Source: Pectobacterium colocasium
GTDB taxonomy: Bacteria; Pseudomonadota; Gammaproteobacteria; Enterobacterales; Enterobacteriaceae
Direction: 5' to 3'
Length of the DNA stretch: 64,000 nucleotides
Assembly: GCF_020181655.1 (NCBI RefSeq)
Contig: NZ_CP084032.1
Span: forward strand, 62,001-126,000
Shown here one piece after another: positions 1 through 6,315 of this stretch (within the stretch, counting starts at the first letter, position 1; the number at the start of each line of letters is the position of its first letter). Below the pieces are notes generated by a model. It had not been told where the DNA came from. It searched no databases and worked only from the letters and a program-made list of their open reading frames with translations. The position numbers and the translations under genes are program-made.

Positions 1-233
1 CGACCCGTGCGACAGCCGTGAGCTGCGTGTCCCGTAATGGGGCGTATTTATCGTGCAGCGTCGCAAAGCTACGCGGCTATTTTCGCAATTTCTCATGCCT
101 TTCCTACGCTTTTTACTGGTGCTGACGGATCCGTTAAGCCGTGGTCATTTTCTGGCGCGGACTTTGCAAGTTGGCTTCGCAAGAGGGTAGAGCTAAAAGC
201 AGTCAGTGAAATCAACGGGATAAAGGGGTCTCC
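1..233. other. leader region of ggt, no gene recognised
   Basis: No convincing coding region is seen here. A 66-codon open frame at 37-237 has no recognisable composition or homology and runs into the ggt start, so I do not count it as a gene. The last bases before ggt hold a purine-rich ribosome binding site (AAAGGGG, about 8 nt from the ATG). A ggt promoter is presumably in this stretch but I cannot place it. Confidence 0.5.
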
Positions 234-2027
234 ATGAGAATAAGAAACACGACATTGGGAAGGGTGGCATCGGGAAAATGGCTGCTGTCACTGAGTGTGA
301 CGGCGCTGCTGGTGAGTGGGGCTGTGCAGGCGGCGTCTGCCCCTGCGGTGGAAGCGAAAAACGGCATGGTGGTTAGCTCGCAGTATCTGGCTTCGCAGAT
401 TGGTGTCGATATCATGAAGATGGGCGGCAATGCGATTGATGCCGCCGTGGCCGTGGGCTACGCGCAGGCGGTGGTGAACCCCTGCTGTGGCAATATTGGT
501 GGCGGTGGGTTTATGACGCTGCATCTGGCCGATGGGAAAGACACCTTTATCAACTTCCGTGAAACGGCACCTGCGGCGGCCAGCGCCAACATGTATTTGA
601 ACGCGGATGGGAGCGTGAAAAAAGATGCTAGCCTGTACGGCTATCTGGCCGCTGGCGTACCGGGAACGGTGCTGGGGCTGGATACCGCGCTACAAAAATA
701 CGGCAAATTGACGCGTGAACAGGTAATGGCCCCGGCGATTAAGCTGGCACGTGAAGGCTTTGAGCTGACGCGGGCAGACACCGATATTCTGGACACTACC
801 GTAAAACGCTTCAAAGCCGATCCTGAAGCGGCGCGCATTTTCCTGCGTCCCGACGGCAGCCCGTTGCAGCCCGGTGATAAGCTGGTACAAACCGATCTGG
901 CGAATACGCTGGCGGCGATTGCCGCGAAAGGGCCGGATGCCTTCTATAAAGGTGAAATTCCGCAGGCGGTGGAGAAAGCGGCAAAGCAGGGCGGCGGCAT
1001 TCTGACGGCGGCTGATTTTGCCGATTATCGCATTACCGAAACGGCGCCGGTAACCTGTAATTATCGCGGTTATCAATTTGTCTCCTCGCCGCCGCCCAGT
1101 TCCGGTGGCGTCACCATGTGTGAAATCCTCAATATTGTCGAAGGTTACGACATTAAATCGGCAAGCTTTAACTCGGCGGCCACCGTGCATGTGCTGACGG
1201 AAGCGATGCGTCATGCTTACATGGATCGCAACACCTACCTCGGCGACCCGGCATTTGTTAGTAACCCCGTTGAGCGGTTATTGAGTAAGGATTATGCCGC
1301 TGAAATTCGCAAACAAATCGAACCGGAGAACGCGACGCCGTCCAAAAACGTGCAGCCGGGGATCGGCCCGCATGAGCGACCGGAAACCACGCACTATTCC
1401 ATCGTGGATAATCAAGGCAACGCGGTGTCCACGACTTATACCGTGAACGGGCGTTTTGGTTCGGTGGTGATTGCGCCGGGAACAGGTTTCTTCCTCAATA
1501 ACGAAATGGATGATTTTACGGTGAAAGTGGGCGAGAAAAACCTGTACGGTTTGGTGCAAGGGGAGCGTAATTCGATCGCCCCCGGTAAGCGCCCACTTTC
1601 GTCCATGAGCCCGTCGCTGGTGACGAAAGACGGCAAGGTCTTCATGGTGCTTGGCTCACCCGGCGGTTCGCGCATTATCACTATCACGCTGCAAACGGCG
1701 CTGAATATCATCGATCACGGCATGGCACCGCAGGAAGCGGTAGACGCGCCGCGCATCCATCATCAGTGGCTGCCGGACGAGGTGTATTACGAACAGCGCG
1801 GGCTGTCTGCCGATACGCTGAACCTGCTGAAGCAGCGTGGCTACAAGATGGTGGAACAGACGCCTTGGGGCGCAGCAGAGATGATTTTGGTCGGCTTACC
1901 GGGCGCGGCGGGCGTCACGCCAGCGGATTCGGGCAATGACTCGGCGGTATCCGGCAAAGTACGGGAAGGCTACCTGTACGGCGCAAACGACATCCGCCGC
2001 CCAGCCGGAGCGGCGATAGGGTATTGA
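234..2027 (+). CDS. ggt: gamma-glutamyltranspeptidase, periplasmic
   Basis: Gamma-glutamyltransferase/hydrolase that cleaves glutathione and other gamma-glutamyl compounds in the periplasm. The protein has 597 residues (E. coli Ggt has 580) with a Sec signal peptide in the first about 33 residues (a basic start, then LLSLSVTALLVSGAVQA). The proenzyme cleaves itself before the catalytic threonine. The motif TTHYS at residues 385-389 places this at Thr386, so the large subunit is about residues 34-385 and the small subunit 386-597. The SSMSPS and GSPGGSRI motifs of the small subunit are present, so the enzyme should be active. The gene stands alone and converges on the CDI array. Family assignment is certain. 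Confidence 0.97.
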   Translation: MRIRNTTLGRVASGKWLLSLSVTALLVSGAVQAASAPAVEAKNGMVVSSQYLASQIGVDIMKMGGNAIDAAVAVGYAQAVVNPCCGNIGGGGFMTLHLADGKDTFINFRETAPAAASANMYLNADGSVKKDASLYGYLAAGVPGTVLGLDTALQKYGKLTREQVMAPAIKLAREGFELTRADTDILDTTVKRFKADPEAARIFLRPDGSPLQPGDKLVQTDLANTLAAIAAKGPDAFYKGEIPQAVEKAAKQGGGILTAADFADYRITETAPVTCNYRGYQFVSSPPPSSGGVTMCEILNIVEGYDIKSASFNSAATVHVLTEAMRHAYMDRNTYLGDPAFVSNPVERLLSKDYAAEIRKQIEPENATPSKNVQPGIGPHERPETTHYSIVDNQGNAVSTTYTVNGRFGSVVIAPGTGFFLNNEMDDFTVKVGEKNLYGLVQGERNSIAPGKRPLSSMSPSLVTKDGKVFMVLGSPGGSRIITITLQTALNIIDHGMAPQEAVDAPRIHHQWLPDEVYYEQRGLSADTLNLLKQRGYKMVEQTPWGAAEMILVGLPGAAGVTPADSGNDSAVSGKVREGYLYGANDIRRPAGAAIGY

Positions 2028-2090
2028 TTTGAATGCACGTAAGGAGAAGCGGTTTACTTCCCCCTACCTATGGATTATTTTTAACTATTA

Positions 2091-2124
2091 ACAACATCCA
2101 TGAATTAAACATCATGGATGTTGT
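2091..2124. terminator. 13-bp-stem inverted repeat between ggt and the CDI array
   Basis: ACAACATCCATGA (2091-2103) and its exact reverse complement (2112-2124) flank an 8-nt loop. It lies between the converging ends of ggt and the 108-residue gene, so it could end transcripts from both sides. No clear T-run follows on either strand. The same hairpin recurs at 4864-4897 after the 109-residue paralogue, which shows it travels with that gene. Confidence 0.6.
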
Positions 2125-2143
2125 CTTAATTACTCTTAATCTC

Positions 2144-2470
2144 TCATTTTGGACCTTCCCACAAGAGCTTAGACTTCATTTCTTGTGGAAGCATCTCAAA
2201 AAGAGATGATATAAGTTTTTTTTGACCGCTATAAGCTATTGAAATATCATCACTACAGTTTTCGATATAATACCTTGCCTGATTGTTTAGAAAGTAAATA
2301 TCGTGATCTTCAAAATCTGGCGTCAAGATCGTGTAAGCCAAGTTATGGACAAGTTCTGCCTCATGATAGCATGAACGATCGGTTCTTCCCTTATGTGACT
2401 GTACGTTACGAATGTACGGGATAGCGAGAATAAGCATTTTAACGTAGATTTCGTTTTTATTAATTTTCAT
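2144..2470 (-). CDS. uncharacterised 108-residue protein, copy 1
   Basis: I do not recognise the family. The product is a soluble, mostly alpha-helical small protein with a Lys-rich start (KINKNEIYVKML), a conserved middle (EAELVHNLAYTILTPDFEDH) and the C-terminus KLLWEGPK. It has no signal peptide or membrane segment. A paralogue of 109 residues lies at 4917-5246 and is nearly identical after residue 40, while the stretch around residues 20-35 differs most. It is the last gene of the duplicated CDI module. By position it may be an immunity protein or a passenger of the toxin modules, but nothing in the sequence proves that. A hairpin with a U-run (2493-2518) separates it from the DUF4279-like gene upstream. 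Confidence 0.75.
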   Translation of the reverse strand: MKINKNEIYVKMLILAIPYIRNVQSHKGRTDRSCYHEAELVHNLAYTILTPDFEDHDIYFLNNQARYYIENCSDDISIAYSGQKKLISSLFEMLPQEMKSKLLWEGPK

Positions 2471-2492
2471 TTTTTATTCGTTATTTTTTTAT

Positions 2493-2518
2493 AAAAATGC
2501 CTGATTGTAAAACCAGGC
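2493..2518 (-). terminator. intrinsic terminator after DUF4279-like gene
   Basis: On the minus strand GCCTG, a 10-nt loop, then CAGGC followed by ATTTTTAT. It sits 24 nt after the stop of the DUF4279-like gene and just upstream of the 108-residue gene. The equivalent position in the other module copy (5247-5320) does not keep it. Confidence 0.55.
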
Positions 2519-2541
2519 GTTTTGTCAGTAGTACGATTTAC

Positions 2542-3006
2542 TTATTCGTCAGGGAAGAAATAAATATTAAGTGAGCACTCTAGATCTAAATCAGCTAATG
2601 CTTTCATTTGCTCTGGCCAGAGAACGGGGTCACCTTCACCATGTGCAGACCACCACACACACCTCAATGTCATTTGTACGCCAGAAGTGCTTTGCAATTC
2701 TCGTAATCCAGAATGAGAGGCGCTGAGTTTATCGATGACCCAGTCAATATGCTCTCTTAAATCTTTCGATTTAACATCGTTTTCAGACGAAAGAAACCAT
2801 GATGATATTTTTACCTTTCGTGTACGTCCAAGGCTATTTGTTATTTCATCACCAACTATAAATTTTCCTGTTGGCTCGATGTTTAGTAATCCACTAATGT
2901 TATCCGGGTGCATTTCACCAGGGTAGATTGATAGCATTGCATGGCATTCTAGGCATGTCTGAAAATCAGGATTTACGGTGTTTATCCTTGAGTGGATAGG
3001 GTTCAT
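2542..3006 (-). CDS. DUF4279-like protein, probable orphan immunity protein
   Basis: 154 residues, soluble. The order of features (ExHPDNISGLLNIEPT near residue 40, a GDE turn, SSWFLSS, LREHIDWVIDKLSAS, and a final LADLDLECSLNIYF strand) is what I expect for the DUF4279 family, small alpha/beta proteins often found beside polymorphic toxins. The ATG shares one base with the stop of a 22-codon upstream open stretch (TAATG), the arrangement used by toxin/immunity pairs in this locus. Its RBS (CGGAGA) lies inside that stretch. This is the intact copy; the paralogue at 5321-5785 has a nonsense codon. The immunity role is inference. Confidence 0.7.
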   Translation of the reverse strand: MNPIHSRINTVNPDFQTCLECHAMLSIYPGEMHPDNISGLLNIEPTGKFIVGDEITNSLGRTRKVKISSWFLSSENDVKSKDLREHIDWVIDKLSASHSGLRELQSTSGVQMTLRCVWWSAHGEGDPVLWPEQMKALADLDLECSLNIYFFPDE

Positions 3007-3074
3007 TATAAAAAATCTCCGATGCTTCCAACTACTTCGCCAACGATATCGCTGTCATTGCTATTGTATAGATT
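3006..3074 (-). pseudogene. 22-codon 3' remnant upstream of the DUF4279-like gene
   Basis: After an in-frame TGA the minus strand reads NLYNSNDSDIVGEVVGSIGD-FL and a TAA that overlaps the following ATG. The same stretch is kept at 5785-5853 with the ending LL. The protein-like composition and TAATG junction suggest the tail of a lost toxin. It is too short for certainty and could be a leader peptide or noncoding. Confidence 0.35.
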
Positions 3075-3120
3075 TCACCTATAAAGGTCGTGCTGAAGAT
3101 AATTTATTCATCTTTTGAGT

Positions 3121-3141
3121 AGCGGCCCGTAGAGGGCCGCT
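3121..3141 (-). terminator. hairpin after immunity gene copy b
   Basis: AGCGGCCC / GGGCCGCT with a 5-nt loop, 10 nt beyond the stop of the immunity gene at 3151. It lacks a U-run. The same stem occurs after the other two immunity genes (4153-4172 and 5900-5919), so it is a fixed part of the module. Confidence 0.55.
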
Positions 3142-3150
3142 CTGTCTGGT

Positions 3151-3534
3151 CTATTCTGATTTTTTATCAATTAACCCTAATAAAGACATATCATAGAGAA
3201 GATCTGATTTTTCTTCCTCGGTGATATCTTGGATGAGTCTATCCAAATCCTGATTTGAGAGGCGTATGTTTATACTGTTACGTAAATTTTTTTCAACCTG
3301 CTGTGGTCCCCTTCCTGCCATTAAAACCAATGTGACTACGTCGAGCATTAGGTTTTCTATATCTAATTCATAAGCATTTTCAAACTGATAGTATGCATAG
3401 CCGATCTCTGACTCATGTTCAGCCCATCTTTCACCTCGGCGATTAAACGACTCAAGTTTATTCCTGCAATAGACATAATAATATCTTAAAAGAGAGTTTT
3501 TAATTTCTTCATAATTAATTCTTTCCTCTGTCAT
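3151..3534 (-). CDS. CdiI-type immunity protein, allele b
   Basis: 127 residues, acidic and helical, with no signal peptide. It is homologous to the proteins at 4182-4559 and 5929-6315: all share Y(K/E)E(I/L) near the start, EIGYA-Y-Q in the middle, an AGR motif and the ending LLYDM-LL-L-(D/E)KK. The ATG overlaps the stop of the displaced toxin C-terminus by 4 bp (ATGA), with an AGGAG in the toxin end as RBS. By position it neutralises the deaminase toxin encoded just upstream. Its last 25 residues are closer to allele c than to the main allele, which suggests recombination between copies. I cannot name the immunity family. Confidence 0.8.
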   Translation of the reverse strand: MTEERINYEEIKNSLLRYYYVYCRNKLESFNRRGERWAEHESEIGYAYYQFENAYELDIENLMLDVVTLVLMAGRGPQQVEKNLRNSINIRLSNQDLDRLIQDITEEEKSDLLYDMSLLGLIDKKSE

Positions 3535-4114
3535 TTTTTTGCTCCTGGTCTCAATGTAATCCCGTTGTTGTCAAGTATTTTCACTTCAATCCCAGGATAT
3601 CTTTGCTGAAATTGCTCTACAACTCCTAAGCAACTTCCACAGGCTGGACGCTCTGTAAAGATAGTAACCGTTCCTTTAGCTGATATATTACCAGCTAATT
3701 TGTCTGAAATATTATCCAGTATCTTATATTCTGAATCCGTATTTCTGGCTATTATAAACCCCTTATTGTTAGGTATCTCTTGGTATTTGAAACTCTCACT
3801 TCCTTTACCAACTAAGCCATTACCGGATACATTCACACCACTATGCGCAGCTAGCGTTTTTGGAATTCCGGGGATATTAATATCCGCAACAGCAACATTA
3901 CCACTACGTTTGGGATCTGATGGTAGTCCTGCTCTTAAATCTGTCACCTGCTGCCTAAAACCAGCCGCTTGTTGTATGGTCTTCTCATTAATCAGATAAC
4001 TTTTCCAGCCAGCGGTTGGCGTAACGAGGCTTTTTGACTGGTACTGATTACCGACGCCTGCCTTCCCGATGCCCGCGAATGTACTCGCTATCGAAATACC
4101 AAAACCTAAAGTTT
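3531..4114 (-). pseudogene. displaced cdiA C-terminal deaminase toxin module
   Basis: An open frame matching the last about 195 residues of the main CdiA, from LGFGISIASTFAG to the stop. It opens directly after a TAA and has no ATG; the first usable start is a GTG at 3945-3947, giving 138 residues. The deaminase signature is intact: DSEYKIL, then TERPACGSC. It lacks the CdiA delivery domains, so it cannot be exported alone. This is the classic orphan CdiA-CT, able to replace the main toxin by recombination through the conserved 6.7-6.9 kb stretch. Its toxin part differs from the main one, notably around residues after MTDLRAGLPS. Listed as pseudogene because it is a 5'-truncated gene, though the toxin domain itself looks functional. 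Confidence 0.8.
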
Positions 4115-4152
4115 ATTTAGCCTCAAGATGAGGCCTATTAATTTTTGCTAGT

Positions 4153-4172
4153 AGCGACCCACAAGGGCCGCT
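4153..4172 (-). terminator. hairpin after immunity gene copy c
   Basis: AGCGACCC / GGGCCGCT with loop ACAA. The one mismatch becomes a G-U pair only if the minus strand is transcribed, which fits the orientation of the immunity gene ending at 4182. Confidence 0.5.
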
Positions 4173-4181
4173 CTGTCTGAT

Positions 4182-4559
4182 CTATTCTGATTTTTTATCA
4201 ACTAATCCTAATAAAGACATATCATAGAGAAGATCTGATTTTTCCTCCTCGGTGATCACCTCTAATAACTGTGCCAGAGGATGTTCAGCGAGAATTTTTT
4301 CTATCATCTCTCTATGGTATTTTTCTGCTCTTTCTGGCCCTCTTCCTGCAATCATAATTAAAGATAAGACCTCAAGCATTAAATTTTCAATGGGGAAATC
4401 ATAAGATCCCTCTGCTTGATCATAGGCATAGCCAATCTCTTGAAAGTAAATATTTTCTATTTCTTTCCCTTTGTTTTTAACAAATATTATGTTTCTACAG
4501 CAGTCATAATATTTAATTAAAAATGATTCTTTTATTTCTTTGTAATCAATACGTTTCAT
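4182..4559 (-). CDS. CdiI-type immunity protein, allele c (orphan)
   Basis: 125 residues, third member of the local immunity family, starting MKRIDYKEIKESFL and ending DMSLLGLVDKKSE. The toxin upstream is reduced to a 46-codon stub, so this is an orphan immunity gene. It has kept an intact frame and a good RBS (GGGAGAAGG) while its toxin has decayed. This is expected if it still protects against neighbours that carry the full toxin. Mid-protein residues 25-60 differ strongly from alleles a and b, so it probably recognises a different toxin variant. Confidence 0.78.
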   Translation of the reverse strand: MKRIDYKEIKESFLIKYYDCCRNIIFVKNKGKEIENIYFQEIGYAYDQAEGSYDFPIENLMLEVLSLIMIAGRGPERAEKYHREMIEKILAEHPLAQLLEVITEEEKSDLLYDMSLLGLVDKKSE

Positions 4560-4562
4560 TTT

Positions 4563-4703
4563 CTAATTCCTTCTCCCGGGGGTAAGTCTTACACCATTGT
4601 TATCCAAAACGTCAACTTTAATTCCAGGGTGTTTTTTCTGAAACTGTTCAATAAAACCTAAAAATCTGTCGCAGGCCGGTTTTTCAGTGAAGGCATTTTT
4701 ATT
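4563..4703 (-). pseudogene. eroded deaminase toxin stub
   Basis: 46 codons homologous to the last part of the CdiA toxin: FTEKPAC, then EQFQKKHPGIKVDVLDNNG. The zinc motif CxxC has become C-D-R-F, and everything upstream (including the DSE motif) is missing, so it cannot be catalytic. It ends 3 nt before the ATG of immunity allele c. The upstream break at about 4704 runs into sequence I do not recognise (4704-4839, AT-rich, with a 14-bp palindrome at 4781-4794). Confidence 0.75.
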
Positions 4704-4863
4704 ATTGAGTTTGGTTATCGTCTGGACGAACACTTCTGACAAATGACATTTATATCGAATGGTGAATAATCTTGTAATTTAATTGATATCAATTGGTTAT
4801 AGGTTGATTTTTTTGATATTCATATTTCCCCTCCCCATGCCTATGGTTGTTTTTAACGATTAC

Positions 4864-4897
4864 ACAACATCCATGAATTAAACTTCATGGATGTTGT
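4864..4897. terminator. 13-bp-stem inverted repeat after the 109-residue gene
   Basis: ACAACATCCATGA (4864-4876) and its reverse complement (4885-4897) around an 8-nt loop, a close match to 2091-2124. It follows the stop of the gene at 4917 in the minus-strand sense and probably ends its transcript, though a U-run is absent. Confidence 0.55.
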
Positions 4898-4916
4898 CTG
4901 AATTACTCTTAATCTC

Positions 4917-5246
4917 TTATTTTGGACCTTCCCACAAGAGCTTAGACTTCATTCCTTGTGGAACCATCTCAAAAAGAGATGATATAAGTTCTTTTTGACC
5001 GCTATAAGCTATTGAAATTTCATCGCTACAGTTTTCAATATAATACCTTGCTTGATTGTTAAGAAAGTAGATGTCGTGATCTTCAAAGTCTGGCGTCAAG
5101 ATCGTGTAAGCCAGGTTATGGACAAGTTCTGCTTCATAGTAGCATGATAAATCAGATGATTTTTTATGTTTTTGCATGTTCCTGATATAAGGAATAGAAA
5201 GTAACAACATTTTTATATATATTTCGTTCTTTTTTATTTTTTTCAT
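4917..5246 (-). CDS. uncharacterised 109-residue protein, copy 2
   Basis: Paralogue of the 108-residue protein at 2144-2470. It is very Lys-rich at the start (MKKIKKNEIYIKM) and otherwise collinear, with the conserved EAELVHNLAYTILTPDFEDH block and the ending SKLLWEGPK. Residues 21-33 are the most divergent. No domain is recognised. Both copies have intact frames despite the adjacent DUF4279-like gene being broken here, so some selection on this protein is likely. Confidence 0.75.
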   Translation of the reverse strand: MKKIKKNEIYIKMLLLSIPYIRNMQKHKKSSDLSCYYEAELVHNLAYTILTPDFEDHDIYFLNNQARYYIENCSDEISIAYSGQKELISSLFEMVPQGMKSKLLWEGPK

Positions 5247-5320
5247 TAATAGGATGACCGAACTATTTATTAATGCGTTATTTTAAATCAGGTAATTTAT
5301 TATTGGTATACTTTATGATG

Positions 5321-5785
5321 TTATTCTTCAGGAGAAAAATAGATATCAAAAGCACATTCTAGATCCAAATCAGCTAATGCCTTCATCTGCTCTGGCTAAA
5401 GAACGGGGCCGCCGTCACCATATGCAGACCACCATACACACCTTAGTGACATTTTTACGCCAGAAGTGCTTTGCAACTCGCGTAATCCGGAATGAGAGCT
5501 ATTGAGCTTATCGATGACCCAATCAATATGTGCCCTTAAATCTTTCGACTCAACATTGTTTTCAGAGGAAAGAAACCATGATGATATATTTACCTTTCGT
5601 GTGCGTCCAATAGAATTTGTTATTTCATCTCCAGCTACAAATTTTTCTGTCGGCTCGATATTTAGTAATTCACTAATGTTATCGGGGTGCATTTCACCAG
5701 GATAGATTGCTAGTAATGCATGGCATTCTAGACATGTTTGAAAGTCGTGGGCTATAGTGTTTAATCTTGAGTGGATAGGGTTCAT
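5321..5785 (-). pseudogene. DUF4279-like gene interrupted by a nonsense codon
   Basis: Paralogue of the intact gene at 2542-3006. Codon 130, TGG (Trp) in the intact copy, is TAG here at 5396-5398. The frame then continues as PEQMKALADLDLECAFDIYF to a TAA at 5321-5323, so a single base change separates it from a full-length gene. The truncated product lacks the final strand-helix of the family and is probably nonfunctional. The loss is recent, because the downstream part has no other defects. Start and TAATG junction are as in the intact copy. Confidence 0.85.
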
Positions 5786-5853
5786 TATAATAAATCTCCG
5801 ATGCTTCCAACTACTTCGCCAACGATATCGCTGTCATTGCTATTGTATAGATT
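5785..5853 (-). pseudogene. 22-codon 3' remnant upstream of the DUF4279-like pseudogene
   Basis: Second copy of the stretch NLYNSNDSDIVGEVVGSIGD-LL, closed by a TAA that overlaps the next ATG. It is preceded in frame by TGA, as in the first copy. Interpreted as the leftover end of a lost toxin; the alternative is simple duplicated leader sequence. Confidence 0.35.
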
Positions 5854-5899
5854 TCACCTATGAAAGTCGTGCTGAAGATAATTTATTCATCTTTTGAGT

Positions 5900-5919
5900 A
5901 GCGGCCCACAAGGGCCGCT
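5900..5919 (-). terminator. hairpin after main cdiI
   Basis: AGCGGCCC / GGGCCGCT around loop ACAA, 9 nt beyond the stop of the main immunity gene. There is no T-run; it is identical in stem to 3121-3141. Confidence 0.5.
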
Positions 5920-5928
5920 CTGCCTGAA

Positions 5929-6315
5929 TTATTTAGGTTTTTTTTCAATCAATCTTAGTAGTTGCATGTCATAAAGTAAGTCTTTCTTCTCATCTTCTCC
6001 AATATCTTTAATCAGTTCTTCCAGAGAGTTTTCCGCTAAAATAGTGGTTATTGATTTCCGGATACTATCTTCTACATTTTCAGTTTCCCTGCCAGCTATT
6101 AAAATAAGCTTAAAGACATTTAACATTAGTTTTTCAATAGGTATAAAGGGAGTGTTTTCAAACTGATAGGAAGCATATCCAATCTCTTCACCATCATAAT
6201 CATTCTTCTCACCTGTTTTTATATATAGTTGTAGTTTGTTTCTACAACAATCATAAAAGCAACTCAAAAACATATCTCTTAATTCTTTATATGTCATTCG
6301 TTCGTCGTCGATCAT
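5929..6315 (-). CDS. cdiI: CdiI immunity protein for the cdiA deaminase toxin
   Basis: 128 residues, soluble and helical. The ATG overlaps the cdiA stop by 4 bp (ATGA), and the AAGGAGA coding for the last cdiA codons serves as its RBS, so translation is coupled to the toxin. It should bind and block the CdiA-CT of the same cell or of sibling cells in the cytoplasm. It belongs to the local family with alleles b and c (shared EIGYA, AGR and LLYDM-LL-L motifs) but diverges through the centre. The base composition is much more AT-rich than neighbouring core genes, in keeping with horizontal exchange. The immunity family is not one I can name. Confidence 0.85.
   Translation of the reverse strand: MIDDERMTYKELRDMFLSCFYDCCRNKLQLYIKTGEKNDYDGEEIGYASYQFENTPFIPIEKLMLNVFKLILIAGRETENVEDSIRKSITTILAENSLEELIKDIGEDEKKDLLYDMQLLRLIEKKPK

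Larger units (their letters stand above)
2067..4114 (-). repeat. direct duplication of CDI satellite module, copy 1
   Basis: This stretch runs collinear with 4840-6895 at a constant offset of about 2773-2781 bp. Both carry, in minus-strand order, the end of a cdiA toxin region, an overlapping immunity gene, an 8-bp-stem hairpin, a 22-codon open remnant, a DUF4279-like gene, a 108/109-residue gene and a 13-bp-stem inverted repeat. The right edge of homology is the GTTT at 4111-4114 (6892-6895 in the other copy). Identity is high over the DUF4279-like and 108/109-residue genes and lower over toxin and immunity. This suggests an old duplication, or repeated capture of modules at the same flanks. 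Confidence 0.85.

Noticed and set aside
37..237. 66-codon frame before ggt
   Set aside because: No recognisable protein features and it overlaps the ggt start.
4704..4839. Insertion-sequence remnant between the module copies
   Set aside because: A sharp break in homology and a 14-bp palindrome are seen, but no transposase or paired terminal repeats.
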